From positions 165,904-229,903 of the forward strand of contig NZ_NPIA01000006.1 in the NCBI RefSeq assembly GCF_002262935.1: 64,000 nt of DNA, given 5' to 3'. This stretch comes from Lottiidibacillus patelloidae. GTDB taxonomy: Bacteria > Bacillota > Bacilli > Bacillales > SA5d-4. Position 1 is the stretch's first letter. Each line of letters opens with the position of its first letter. The translations under genes were made by a program, and so were the position numbers. The notes beneath the pieces are model-generated. The model worked only from the letters and a program-made list of their open reading frames with translations. It was not told where the DNA came from and made no database searches. This document shows positions 36,958 to 45,951 of this stretch, piece by piece.

Positions 36958-37827
36958 ATGACTCGAGACAGAAGAAAGACATATGTGATGAATCCAAAAC
37001 TAGAAAAAGTATTGGAATACTTTTATGTATTATTAGGTTCAGCATTCGTCGCTGTAGCGTTTAACATTTTTTTATTACCTAATAAAGTAGCTTCCGGTGG
37101 AGTTAGTGGAATTAGTACAATTTTGGACTGGACAGTTGGTTGGGACCCTGCATTAGTTCAGGCAACATTAAACATCCCGCTATTTTTTGCAGGTGTTTTC
37201 TTTTTAGGAAGAGCATTCGGCTTAAAATCATTAGTTGGAACATTATTTTTACCTTTAGTCGTTAAGTTGACGGAAAATATTGAACCAGCAACTACTGATC
37301 CGTTATTAGGAGCTCTGTTTGGTGGTATTGGAGTTGGACTTGGACTTGGAATCGTTTTTAGAGGAAAAGCTTCGACAGGTGGCGTTGATTTAGCTGCTCA
37401 AATTTTGCATAAATTTACTGGTATATCACTCGGTTTGAGTGTCGCATTAATTGATGGTTTAATCGTAATTTCGTCAGGTTTTGCATTTGGTATTGAACAA
37501 GCGCTATATGCGTTAATTGGACTATATGTTACAGGAAAAACGATAGACTTAGTGCAAATGGGCTTAGGCTATGCAAAAACGGCGATGATTATTACGGATA
37601 AAGAGGATGAAGTACGAAAAGGTATCTTTAAAGAAGTAAATCGTGGGGTTACTTCTGTATCTGGTACAGGTGGATATACTGAAGACAAACGACCTATTCT
37701 ATTATGTGTAGTAGACCAGAAGGAAGTTACAAAGTTGAAGCAAACCGTAAAGAAAATCGATCCTTCCGCTTTTGTCATTGTGATGAATGCTTCGGAAGTA
37801 CTTGGAGAAGGATTTAAACGTGCATAA
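36958..37827 (+). CDS. YitT family membrane protein (DUF161/DUF2179)
   Basis: 289 residues from the ATG at 36958; an in-frame GTG at 36943 lacks a ribosome site. Five or six transmembrane helices in the N-terminal two thirds (FNIFLLPNKVASGGVSGIS, GIVFRGKASTGGVDLAAQIL), then the cytosolic DUF2179 domain (GVTSVSGTGGYTEDKRPILL, KIDPSAFVIVMNASEVLGEGF). Widespread in Bacilli in several copies; molecular function is unknown. Confidence 0.9.
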   Translation: MTRDRRKTYVMNPKLEKVLEYFYVLLGSAFVAVAFNIFLLPNKVASGGVSGISTILDWTVGWDPALVQATLNIPLFFAGVFFLGRAFGLKSLVGTLFLPLVVKLTENIEPATTDPLLGALFGGIGVGLGLGIVFRGKASTGGVDLAAQILHKFTGISLGLSVALIDGLIVISSGFAFGIEQALYALIGLYVTGKTIDLVQMGLGYAKTAMIITDKEDEVRKGIFKEVNRGVTSVSGTGGYTEDKRPILLCVVDQKEVTKLKQTVKKIDPSAFVIVMNASEVLGEGFKRA

Positions 37828-37895
37828 AAATTCGTTGAATAATATTTTCCAATAACGGTAAAATAACCTTATCTTTGGAAAAGGTAGGCGAGCAT

Positions 37896-38240
37896 ATGAA
37901 AAAATGGTACATTCTGTTGTTTAGTTTTGCCCTTATTCTGTCAGGTTGTGGTGGAAAAGAGGAAGTAATCGACGAAGCACCAGCTGATGGACAAGATGGA
38001 ACGGCTGGAACGGTAGATATAGCTAGTGCGGAAGAAATTTATCAAAATTCCGCATGTATTGGCTGTCATGGTGCAAACCTTGGTGGCGGCGCTGGTCCTT
38101 CTTTAAAAGAAATAGGAAGCCGCAAAACGAAAGCTGAAATTTTATCAATAATTCATAACGGACAAGGGTCAATGGCCGGTGGGTTGTTACAAGGGGAAGA
38201 TGCGGAAATTGTTGCAGCATGGCTTGCTACAATGAAGTAA
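37896..38240 (+). CDS. cccB: Small c-type cytochrome lipoprotein (CccB-like)
   Basis: 114 residues from the ATG at 37896. Lipoprotein signal with lipobox LSGC (Cys18); an acidic linker; a class I cytochrome c domain with haem motif CIGCH (Cys54, Cys57, His58) and a likely axial Met93 in GQGSMAGG. It is a membrane-tethered electron carrier (cytochrome c-551 type) on the outer face, expected to link the bc complex to a terminal oxidase. cccB is also found near secA-prfB in B. subtilis. Confidence 0.92.
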   Translation: MKKWYILLFSFALILSGCGGKEEVIDEAPADGQDGTAGTVDIASAEEIYQNSACIGCHGANLGGGAGPSLKEIGSRKTKAEILSIIHNGQGSMAGGLLQGEDAEIVAAWLATMK

Positions 38241-38300
38241 TATCTCTCGTTTGACATAAAACTCTCTCAATAAGATATACATGTAACAGGGGGTGCCTTC

Positions 38301-38552
38301 ATGTCAAATGATAAAAAGAAACCTACCGTCATTTCTTTTGATGGAAAGAAAAAGCAAAAGAAAACAGGTGCTACAATTGAGGTGGACGGTGAAAAAGTAG
38401 ACTTAGGTTCGTTTGTTTTATCTGGGGAAGATACAGATGGGAAACGAGTAGTTTATACGTGGAATTGTTCTCCAGATGAAATGTGTGCGTTTACTAAGAC
38501 GATGGAAGTCTTAGTGACAAATCGATTAAGTGAACTGATGGACTTAAAATAA
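38301..38552 (+). CDS. Small hypothetical protein, 83 aa
   Basis: ATG at 38301 with AGGGGGTG about 7 bases upstream. Lys-rich N-terminus (SNDKKKPTVISFDGKKKQKK), then a compact part with two Cys (WNCSPDEMCAFTK) and a Leu-rich helix at the end. Soluble. I do not recognise the family. A good ribosome site and a downstream hairpin support it as a gene. Confidence 0.65.
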   Translation: MSNDKKKPTVISFDGKKKQKKTGATIEVDGEKVDLGSFVLSGEDTDGKRVVYTWNCSPDEMCAFTKTMEVLVTNRLSELMDLK

Positions 38553-38597
38553 AGGTAAAGACTAAGATCTGGTACAAAAAGAATGAAGAATAAAAAT

Positions 38598-38646
38598 AAC
38601 CGAGCGCATTCAGATTTACGATACGATCTGGATGGTTCGGTTGTTC
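38598..38646 (+). terminator. Long imperfect hairpin, possible terminator
   Basis: Arms AACCGA..CATTCAGAT and ATCTGGATGGTTCGGTT pair over about 15 bp with mismatches. The T run is poor, so the call is uncertain. Confidence 0.5.
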
Positions 38647-38722
38647 TTATATTATAAAATATTAATATACATCATTAAATTCTTCACTTTTCAAGGGGCA
38701 AGTCCCTTCTATAACAGGGATA

Positions 38723-39262
38723 CTAAATCACCCATTCCTCTTTTAATATTGAGTACATATATCCATTCCGTGCGACACCATCTTGTATGATGTAATTTCT
38801 TAATAGACCTTCTCTCATAAAGCCGTTTTTCTCAAGTAACAAGGAAGATGCATTGTTCTCAGGTAAGACAATTGCCCCAATACGATTATAAGTCATAAAT
38901 CCATACGATAGCATTGCGTGTAATGCTTCTGTCGCAAAGCCTTGTCGCCAATGTTTTTTTGCAATTTCATAGCCTATCTCACATCGTTTATAAGGACCGG
39001 ATACATTGTGGAAACCACCTGATCCAATTAATTCATTTGTATCTTTACGAACGATTCCCCAGCGAATCCCTTTGTTTTCTAAAGTCATCATATCAAAAGC
39101 TAAAATTAGTTTTTCAGCTTGTTCGATAGTTGTAAATGTACTCATTCCGTAATTTCTTGTGACATCATCATCAGAAAAATAAGAATAAATAGCATGTGCA
39201 TCATGTTGTTCAATTTTTCTGAGAAGTAATCGCTCCGTTTCGATGATAGGAAACTCTTTCAA
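38723..39262 (-). CDS. RimJ/RimL-type GNAT N-acetyltransferase
   Basis: 179 residues. TTG start at 39262 with AGAGGG about 8 bases upstream; no ATG is available nearby. Family pattern: IIETERLLLRKIEQHDAHAI at the start, GSGGFHNVSGPYKRCEIGYEI, then the acetyl-CoA loop region KHWRQGFATEALHAML and ENNASSLLLEKNGFMREG. It transfers an acetyl group to an amine, possibly a ribosomal protein N-terminus; the substrate is unknown. Single gene, opposite in direction to its neighbours. Confidence 0.88.
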   Translation of the reverse strand: MKEFPIIETERLLLRKIEQHDAHAIYSYFSDDDVTRNYGMSTFTTIEQAEKLILAFDMMTLENKGIRWGIVRKDTNELIGSGGFHNVSGPYKRCEIGYEIAKKHWRQGFATEALHAMLSYGFMTYNRIGAIVLPENNASSLLLEKNGFMREGLLRNYIIQDGVARNGYMYSILKEEWVI

Positions 39263-39501
39263 AATTATCCCTCTTTCTAACTCTAACTCTATTTCTAGTA
39301 TTGTATATTATAGCATTCTATTTCTATTTATTACCTATAAAAACATAAGTTTCTAAATGACGTTAATGTGAAAGAGTAAATAAATAGTTCATAAAACGTA
39401 CGAGCTGCACATATGAGTAGTGTATATAAGATGAAATTGGTATAATAAGGACAATTGCATAATTAGGAAAAGAAACTTCCTGCAGAAATCGAGGTGTGCG
39501 T

Positions 39502-40980
39502 ATGAATGTTAAAGCTAAAATTATTGCGTTAGTTATAGCTGTATCGTTAGTAACTGGTACTGCCGGATTAGCATTAGGGTTAATGATATCAGGTGACAAT
39601 CAGCCTAACATTCCATTTACTGATGGGACAGGTAAAACGAACGACGATGAACAAGACGGAAATGGCAAGATAACAGAGGAGCAAATTTCAGAGGTTGAAA
39701 AAATTGCCCGAGTTTTTCAAATGATTTCAGACAGATATGTCCTGGAAGTTTCTAAGGATGACCTCATTGAAGGGGCAATTCAAGGAATGGTCGATAAGTT
39801 AGATGATCCATATACTTCCTATATGGACGAAGATGAAGCGGCACAATTTGTAGAATCACTTAGCTCTTCATTTGAAGGTATCGGTGCAGAAGTAAGTATG
39901 GTCAACGGTAAGATAAAAATTGTCCTGCCATTTAAAGGTTCACCTGCTGAAAAGGCTGGATTAAAACCTGGTGACCAAATTGTCTCAATAGACGGTGAAA
40001 GTGTTGAAGGCTTAAGTTTAACGGAAGCTGTCTTAAAGATTCGTGGAAAAAAAGGAACAGATGTCAAATTAGGGATTGTTCGCCAAGGTGTGAAAGATCC
40101 AATTTCTATCGTTGTAACACGTGATACGATTCCGCTTATCACTGTAAACGCAAGTTCGGTGGAAAAAAACGGAAAAAAAGTCGGTATTCTAGAAATTACT
40201 TCATTTTCAGCAAATACAGCAGCGGAGTTTAAGAAAGAACTGAAAAAACTGGAGGATGAAGGAATAACGGGGTTAATTATTGATGTTCGTGGAAATCCTG
40301 GTGGCTATTTAAATGCGGTAAAAGAGATGCTTTATGAACTTATTCCTAGCGATAAACCAATCTTCCAAATTGAAACGCGTGATGGTGAACGAGATCAAGC
40401 CTTCACAACATTAAAAGACAAAAAGCCATATCCTATCATTGGATTAATCGATGGACGTAGTGCATCCGCATCAGAGATTTTGGCAGGTGCTTTAAAAGAA
40501 GCTGGAGGATATGAAATAATCGGTCAAAACTCTTTCGGTAAAGGTACCGTTCAACAAGCATTAGAAGTCGGTGACGGCAGTCAATTAAAGATGACATTAT
40601 ATAAATGGCTAACACCTGATGGAAATTGGATTCATAAGACTGGTATTGAGCCAACGATAGAAGTAAAGCAACCTGAATTCTTCCAAACAAGTCGTATTTT
40701 TATTGAAGAGAAGTTAACGTACGATATGTATAATGACCAAGTAAAAAGCGCACAAGAAATGCTAAAAGGATTAGGATTTGATCCAGGTAGAACAGATGGC
40801 TATTTCAGTGAAAAAACAGTTTTAGCTGTAAAAGCATTCCAAGAAATGAATAACCTTGAACCAACTGGTGATATTACAGTGGCAACAGCAGGAGTTCTTG
40901 AAGAAGAGATCATTGAACGCATTCGTAATCCGCAATACGATTATCAATTACAAGCAGCAATTCAACTTATTACAAAATAG
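39502..40980 (+). CDS. ctpB: Carboxy-terminal processing peptidase (S41A)
   Basis: 492 residues from the ATG at 39502 (GAGG 7 bases upstream; the in-frame GTG at 39496 is too close). N-terminal membrane anchor (about 8-30), PDZ domain (about 120-200; KAGLKPGDQIVSIDG), S41 protease domain with the catalytic dyad Ser322 (RSASASEILAGAL) and Lys347 (FGKGTVQ), 25 residues apart as in the family, then a C-terminal peptidoglycan-binding domain (about 420-475). CtpB activates SigK processing during sporulation in B. subtilis; vegetative relatives also exist. Confidence 0.93.
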   Translation: MNVKAKIIALVIAVSLVTGTAGLALGLMISGDNQPNIPFTDGTGKTNDDEQDGNGKITEEQISEVEKIARVFQMISDRYVLEVSKDDLIEGAIQGMVDKLDDPYTSYMDEDEAAQFVESLSSSFEGIGAEVSMVNGKIKIVLPFKGSPAEKAGLKPGDQIVSIDGESVEGLSLTEAVLKIRGKKGTDVKLGIVRQGVKDPISIVVTRDTIPLITVNASSVEKNGKKVGILEITSFSANTAAEFKKELKKLEDEGITGLIIDVRGNPGGYLNAVKEMLYELIPSDKPIFQIETRDGERDQAFTTLKDKKPYPIIGLIDGRSASASEILAGALKEAGGYEIIGQNSFGKGTVQQALEVGDGSQLKMTLYKWLTPDGNWIHKTGIEPTIEVKQPEFFQTSRIFIEEKLTYDMYNDQVKSAQEMLKGLGFDPGRTDGYFSEKTVLAVKAFQEMNNLEPTGDITVATAGVLEEEIIERIRNPQYDYQLQAAIQLITK

Positions 40981-41002
40981 AGGAAAAAAGCTAGTTATGT
41001 CG

Positions 41003-41038
41003 AAAACATCCATTGGGAGATCAATGGATGTTTTTTTC
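41003..41038 (+). terminator. Intrinsic terminator after ctpB
   Basis: Perfect 13-bp stem AAAACATCCATTG / CAATGGATGTTTT with loop GGAGAT and T tail. Confidence 0.9.
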
Positions 41039-41115
41039 TATGGTCTAGTAAAAAAATAATAGTTATGTGGTAAAATAGTAGTAAATAGTCTGAAAGTCAT
41101 AAAGTAGGTGAGAGC

Positions 41116-42309
41116 ATGGAACTAGTAGCTGCGATAGCGAAAGCGATCGGATATGTGTTTATTAATCCAATTTTTTATCTTTTAGTAGTTGTATCCATTT
41201 ATATGGGAATAAAACGAGTTAAAAAAGAACGAACGGAGTTTCAAACCCGTGTCTTTGATGTAGTTGAAGATCTGAAAACAGCATTCGGGTTTGGCATAAT
41301 ATTAAGTTTAGTATTTTCTGTTGTTGCATTATTTATCGGAATATCTTTTTCCTTCCAAGTGCTAGTCGTTTTAGCGGCAGTATACTTTGTCTTGTTATTG
41401 CCATGCAGACCTAGACTTTTATCACCTTCGCTCGTCTTAGGATTTGCGATTATGATGTTGATGATTCTACCACATGTTACAACTGGTATTAGTTTAATAG
41501 ATAATATTTTTTCTTCGGTTCAAGCTAGAACATATGGACAACTTTTAGTATTACTCGCAATGTTACTAATTGCAGAAGCAATATTGATAATGAAAAGTGG
41601 TACAAAGAAAACGTCTCCTTTCCATTTACTAAGTAAACGTGGTAGGCTAATTGGTGCACATGAATCTAATAAACTATGGCTTTTTCCTTTAATCTTTTTC
41701 GTGCCGCAAAATAGTGGGATGTTCTCGCCAAATTGGTGGCCATCGTTAACAGTTGCAGGTGAAAGCTATACAATTATTATGTTTCCATTCATTATTGGCT
41801 TTTATCAATTAGTAAAAGGTAAATTACCTGAGCAAGCAATCTTTAACTCGGGCTTACGTGTGTTATTATTAGGTGTAGTTGTGTTAGTAGCAACAGCTAT
41901 AAGTTATTATTATCCACTAATGATCCCAATTACTGTCGGTTTAGCGCTTGTATGCCGTGAAGGCCTTTACTTATATGAAAGATATGTAGACCAAAACAGG
42001 CCACATTTCTTTACTAACCGTAAAGAAGGTTTAATGGTATTAGGTGTGATTCCTCAATCTCCTGCTGCGAAAATGAATATTCGAGTTGGTGAGGCTATCC
42101 ATAAAGTAAATGGGAGAAAGGTGACGAACGAAGATGACTTTTACGCAGCCTTGCAGATTAACTCAGCTTTCTGTAAATTAGAAGTATTGGACGACGCTGG
42201 TGAAATCCGTTTCGCTAATCGTGCACTTTTTGAAGGAGACCACCACGAATTAGGATTAATTTTTATTGATGAAAAATTCGAATTGAAATTAGAAGAAGTT
42301 GCTACATAA
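41116..42309 (+). CDS. minJ: PDZ-domain membrane protein MinJ
   Basis: 397 residues, ATG after AGGTGAGAGC. Six to eight transmembrane helices (residues about 10-300) and a C-terminal cytosolic PDZ-like domain (about 310-380; MVLGVIPQSPAAKMNIRVGE, GRKVTNEDDFYAAL). MinJ links DivIVA to MinCD at cell poles and septa and is needed for correct division-site choice. The ctpB-minJ-csbA-uvrB order is conserved in Bacillus. Confidence 0.9.
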   Translation: MELVAAIAKAIGYVFINPIFYLLVVVSIYMGIKRVKKERTEFQTRVFDVVEDLKTAFGFGIILSLVFSVVALFIGISFSFQVLVVLAAVYFVLLLPCRPRLLSPSLVLGFAIMMLMILPHVTTGISLIDNIFSSVQARTYGQLLVLLAMLLIAEAILIMKSGTKKTSPFHLLSKRGRLIGAHESNKLWLFPLIFFVPQNSGMFSPNWWPSLTVAGESYTIIMFPFIIGFYQLVKGKLPEQAIFNSGLRVLLLGVVVLVATAISYYYPLMIPITVGLALVCREGLYLYERYVDQNRPHFFTNRKEGLMVLGVIPQSPAAKMNIRVGEAIHKVNGRKVTNEDDFYAALQINSAFCKLEVLDDAGEIRFANRALFEGDHHELGLIFIDEKFELKLEEVAT

Positions 42310-42325
42310 AAGGAGGGAGAATGAA

Positions 42326-42568
42326 CTGGATACTTGGTTAATTGAATTGCTTTTTGCATTCGTTGCACCGTTCACTCTCGTCGCATTATTTACCCGAGTA
42401 ACTTACAACAAATGGGTTGGCATACTTTTAGCATTAGGAATGATAATCTTTGTCTTGCGTGCCTTTGACAGAGATGTATATTTATTGCTAATAGGATTAG
42501 CTTCATTTTTTGTAGGGACAATTTATTCGTTTAAACTCGAGAAAAAATTTACGCGAAGATGGAAATAA
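42326..42568 (+). CDS. csbA: CsbA membrane protein, apparent CTG start
   Basis: About 80 residues and four short transmembrane segments; the signature LVALFTRVTYNKWVG matches CsbA, a SigB-controlled protein of unknown function in B. subtilis. The frame lies directly after minJ. The ribosome site AGGAGG (42311-42316) is 9 bases from CTG 42326, the best-placed start codon in frame. The ATG at 42321 is in another frame and gives only MNWILG. Other in-frame candidates are TTG 42299, ahead of the ribosome site, and TTG 42347, which would remove part of the first helix. Confidence 0.75.
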   Translation: MDTWLIELLFAFVAPFTLVALFTRVTYNKWVGILLALGMIIFVLRAFDRDVYLLLIGLASFFVGTIYSFKLEKKFTRRWK

Positions 42569-42606
42569 TAGTAATGGGGCTGGGATAGAAGTTTCATCCT
42601 CACATT

Positions 42607-42647
42607 AAAAAGCCGAGTCATTCAAATTGAATGATTTCGGCTTTTTA
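42607..42647. terminator. Terminator hairpin after csbA
   Basis: Stem AAAAAGCCGA..TCATTCAA with GAATGA..TCGGCTTTTT, A-rich before and T-rich after, so it can work in both directions. Confidence 0.85.
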
Positions 42648-42689
42648 TTATTCTTAAGGAATTATATAAATGCTTCGTCAAAATTCCTC

Positions 42690-42890
42690 GCTTTCCACTG
42701 GCACGTCCTCAGCCTCGTAAGAAAGCAAAGAACGCATTCTTGCGTGGTCTTCAGCTGTTGCTTTTCCCGCAGGAGTCTCGTTCCTTTCTCTCCAATCAAC
42801 CAATGATATTTATATTTTATATTATGATTTAACAGAAGTTTTTCAGTGGCCTCGAGCTTTCCCGTAGAAGTCTCCGTATTTTGACTACGC
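42690..42890 (-). repeat. Degenerate Bacillus-type dispersed repeat, two partial copies
   Basis: On the minus strand, GAGACTCCTGCGGGAAAAGC (42761-42780) and GGAGACTTCTACGGGAAAGC (about 42856-42875) are related modules in direct orientation, about 95 bases apart. They are accompanied by GTGGAAAGCGAGGAATTTTG near 42700. The GACTCCTGCGGGAA core recurs between genes in many Bacillaceae genomes; I recall this from general knowledge and cannot search for it here. Confidence 0.6.
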
Positions 42891-42933
42891 AAAAAAATTC
42901 AATTTAAACACTCCGCAGTACCAATAAATCTTT

Positions 42934-43803
42934 TTAGTTTTCCTCAAGCATCTTTTTAGCTTTAAGAGTGCGAATTGTAAATAGTGCTAATAAATATGTA
43001 GTATAACTTGCCAAGATGACAAAACCAACGACTTCTAAATTAAACAGTTTAAGTAATAATGAGAACCATGTAACAGCATATAAAACACCGAGCATTTTCC
43101 GCATTTCTTGGTTAGCAAAATGTGATGTCGTTTTTGCTCCTAATTGGCCACCAATTAATGCACCGATAATTAAAAACAAACCTAATAATAAATCGATTTC
43201 TACATGCATGATGTACGAGGAAAAGCCTGCAGTAACAAATAAAAAGATACATACAGCACTAGTACCGACTGCTTGTTTTGCTGGAAAGTTAGCTAAGCTT
43301 ACTAACAGTGGTACGATGATAAAGCCACCACCAACTCCTAAACTTGACGATAAAAATCCACCGACTAGACCAACAATGATTAGCAGGGGCATAGAAAAAG
43401 TATCCTCTTTATTCAGTCTGCCCTCATTCTTTTTCCCAGGACGAATCATCGAAATGGCAAAGTATAATAAGATGACGAGATAAAGTGTAGATAAAACAGT
43501 ATCTCCTATACCAATCTTTTCAAAATACATGACAAGTGGTCTTGCTAATTGCGTTCCGACAATTCCGCTTAAGCCAATTGGAATGGCAGCTTTCCAAATG
43601 ATGTTGTTTAATTTTAGGTGTCCCCAGACAGATGAGATCGATGTCCCGATAGAAAATAATAAACCAGTCGTAATTGCCTCAACTGGAGATATCCCAAGCA
43701 ATAATAAGACTGGTGTAAGTAAAATACCTCCACCGAGACCGAAAAAACCACCTAGTACACCGATGGCAATTCCGATCGGTAAAAATAATAGTAAAGCCAG
43801 CAA
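42934..43803 (-). CDS. TSUP (TauE/SafE) family permease
   Basis: 289 residues. TTG start at 43803 with AGAGAGG about 7 bases upstream. Two homologous halves with eight or nine helices and the repeated family motif: GVLGGFFGLGGGILLTPVLL near the N-terminus and GGFLSSSLGVGGGFIIVPLL in the middle. TSUP proteins export or import organosulfur anions, sulfite or related acids; the substrate cannot be predicted. Divergent from uvrB. Confidence 0.9.
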   Translation of the reverse strand: MLALLLFLPIGIAIGVLGGFFGLGGGILLTPVLLLLGISPVEAITTGLLFSIGTSISSVWGHLKLNNIIWKAAIPIGLSGIVGTQLARPLVMYFEKIGIGDTVLSTLYLVILLYFAISMIRPGKKNEGRLNKEDTFSMPLLIIVGLVGGFLSSSLGVGGGFIIVPLLVSLANFPAKQAVGTSAVCIFLFVTAGFSSYIMHVEIDLLLGLFLIIGALIGGQLGAKTTSHFANQEMRKMLGVLYAVTWFSLLLKLFNLEVVGFVILASYTTYLLALFTIRTLKAKKMLEEN

Positions 43804-43891
43804 ATGAAAGCCTCTCTTCTTTAAATTGATATTCTAATGTTTAGTTTACAAGAAACGTAGAAAAAATGAAAATGTAATTCAAAATGAAGTA

Positions 43892-43929
43892 CGAATGTTT
43901 GTTCGTTTATTATGTAGTTGTGATATAAT
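43892..43929 (+). promoter_or_regulatory. LexA (DinR) box over the uvrB promoter
   Basis: CGAAT-GTTT-GTTCG (43892-43905) differs by one base from the palindrome CGAAC-N4-GTTCG and covers the -35 region. A perfect TATAAT follows at 43924-43929. Implies SOS induction of uvrB-uvrA, as known in B. subtilis. Confidence 0.85.
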
Positions 43930-43966
43930 TTTAATAATTAATACAGAGCGTAAAGGAGACATGTTC

Positions 43967-45943
43967 ATGGAAAAGTTCGAGCTGAAATCGAACTACAAAC
44001 CAGAAGGAGACCAACCTAGAGCAATACAAGAGCTTGTTGCTGGACTTAAAGCAGGTAAAGAACACCAAACTTTGCTAGGTGCAACGGGAACTGGTAAAAC
44101 ATTTACCATTTCAAATGTAATAAAAGAAGTAAATAAACCTACATTAGTTATTGCCCATAATAAAACATTAGCCGGACAATTATATAGTGAGTTTAAAGAT
44201 TTTTTTCCGGATAATGCTGTTGAGTATTTTGTTAGTTATTATGATTACTATCAACCGGAAGCTTACGTACCATCGTCGGATACGTTTATTGAGAAAGATT
44301 CAAGTGTAAACGATGAAATTGATAAACTTCGACACTCAGCTACATCTGCGTTATTTGAAAGAAGAGATGTCATTGTTGTAGCAAGTGTATCTTGCATATA
44401 CGGTTTAGGGTCACCAGAAGAATATCGTGAATTAGTTGTTTCACTAAGAGTTGGCATGGAAAAAGAACGAGACGAATTGTTACGAGATTTAGTTGATATA
44501 CAATATACGAGAAATGATATTGAGTTTCAACGTGGAACGTTCCGTGTACGCGGCGATGTTGTCGAACTTTTCCCAGCATCACGAGATGAAAAATGTATTC
44601 GTATTGAATTTTTCGGTGATGAAATTGACCGAATTACGGAAGTTAATGCATTAACAGGAGAAGTTTATGGAGAGCGTCAACACATAGCTGTTTTCCCAGC
44701 ATCTCACTTCGTAACCCGTGAAGAAAAGCTTAAATTGGCAATTAAAAATATAGAAGTAGAGCTTGAAGAACGCCTAAAGGAACTGCGAGATAATGATAAG
44801 TTACTCGAGGCCCAACGCTTGGAACAACGTACTCGCTATGATATTGAAATGATGCATGAAATGGGCTTCTGTTCCGGAATCGAAAACTATTCTCGTCATT
44901 TAACATTGCGGCCAGCAGGATCTACGCCATATACATTGCTCGATTTCTTTCCAGAAGATTTTTTAATGGTTGTTGATGAATCACACGTTACCGTGCCACA
45001 AGTACGTGCCATGTTTAATGGAGACCAAGCGAGAAAGCAAGTGTTAGTTGACCACGGCTTCCGCTTACCTTCTGCGCTTGATAATCGCCCATTGAGATTT
45101 GAGGAATTTGAAGAAAAAATTAATCAAATTGTATTTGTTTCCGCTACACCAGGACCATATGAACATGAGAAAACACCAGAAGTAGTTGAGCAAATTATTC
45201 GTCCAACTGGTTTGTTAGATCCATTAATCGATGTCCGACCACTTGAAGGTCAGATTGATGATTTAATCGATGAGATTCACGATCGTATTGAGAAGAATGA
45301 GCGAGTTTTAGTTACGACACTTACGAAAAAGATGAGTGAAGACTTAACGGACTATTTAAAAGAAATTGGAATAAAGGTTCAATATTTACACTCAGAAATT
45401 AAAACGCTCGAACGGATTGAGATTATTCGTGATTTACGACTTGGGAAGTATGATGTGCTCGTCGGCATTAACTTACTCCGAGAAGGGTTAGATATACCAG
45501 AAGTATCTCTCGTAGCTATACTAGACGCTGATAAGGAAGGCTTCCTTCGATCAGAACGTTCGTTAATTCAAACGATAGGACGTGCAGCTCGAAATGAGAA
45601 TGGTCGAGTTATTATGTATGCTGACCGGATCACGAAGTCGATGGAAATTGCCATCGGTGAAACGACGAGACGACGCGAAGTACAAGAGGCGTATAATAAA
45701 AAGCACGGGATAACACCAAAAACAATTAAGAAAGAAGTTAGAGATGTTATTCAAGCGACAATGGCTGCAGAGGATGAGGCAGCATATTCAGCGGAAAAGA
45801 AACCGAAAAAGCTGACGAAAAAAGAACGAGAAAAAATGATTGTCAATATAGAAAAAGAAATGAAGGAAGCTGCTCGCGAGTTAAACTTCGAGAAAGCTGC
45901 GGAATTAAGAGATCTTTTATTAGAGTTGAAAGCGGAAGGGTGA
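43967..45943 (+). CDS. uvrB: Excinuclease ABC subunit B
   Basis: 658 residues from the ATG at 43967 (AAAGGAG with 8 bases spacing; the ATG at 43961 is only 2 bases from it). Damage-verification helicase of nucleotide excision repair. Walker A GATGTGKT is at 38-45, the beta-hairpin region is [16 protein letters not shown]-type [11 protein letters not shown], helicase [12 protein letters not shown] and QTIGRAARN, and the C-terminal UVR motif ([19 protein letters not shown]) binds UvrC. Forms an operon with uvrA, 8 bases apart. Confidence 0.97.
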   Translation: MEKFELKSNYKPEGDQPRAIQELVAGLKAGKEHQTLLGATGTGKTFTISNVIKEVNKPTLVIAHNKTLAGQLYSEFKDFFPDNAVEYFVSYYDYYQPEAYVPSSDTFIEKDSSVNDEIDKLRHSATSALFERRDVIVVASVSCIYGLGSPEEYRELVVSLRVGMEKERDELLRDLVDIQYTRNDIEFQRGTFRVRGDVVELFPASRDEKCIRIEFFGDEIDRITEVNALTGEVYGERQHIAVFPASHFVTREEKLKLAIKNIEVELEERLKELRDNDKLLEAQRLEQRTRYDIEMMHEMGFCSGIENYSRHLTLRPAGSTPYTLLDFFPEDFLMVVDESHVTVPQVRAMFNGDQARKQVLVDHGFRLPSALDNRPLRFEEFEEKINQIVFVSATPGPYEHEKTPEVVEQIIRPTGLLDPLIDVRPLEGQIDDLIDEIHDRIEKNERVLVTTLTKKMSEDLTDYLKEIGIKVQYLHSEIKTLERIEIIRDLRLGKYDVLVGINLLREGLDIPEVSLVAILDADKEGFLRSERSLIQTIGRAARNENGRVIMYADRITKSMEIAIGETTRRREVQEAYNKKHGITPKTIKKEVRDVIQATMAAEDEAAYSAEKKPKKLTKKEREKMIVNIEKEMKEAARELNFEKAAELRDLLLELKAEG

Positions 45944-45951
45944 CATAGAGA

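Larger units (their letters stand above)
42569..42933. other. Intergenic region between csbA and TSUP gene
   Basis: Holds the csbA-side hairpin (42607-42646) and a degenerate dispersed repeat (42690-42890, listed separately). The one open frame in it lies within the repeat and has no ribosome site; I see no gene. Confidence 0.7.

Noticed and set aside
42662..42892. Minus-strand open frame of 76 codons between csbA and the TSUP gene
   Set aside because: It coincides with the degenerate dispersed repeat and has no ribosome site or family likeness.
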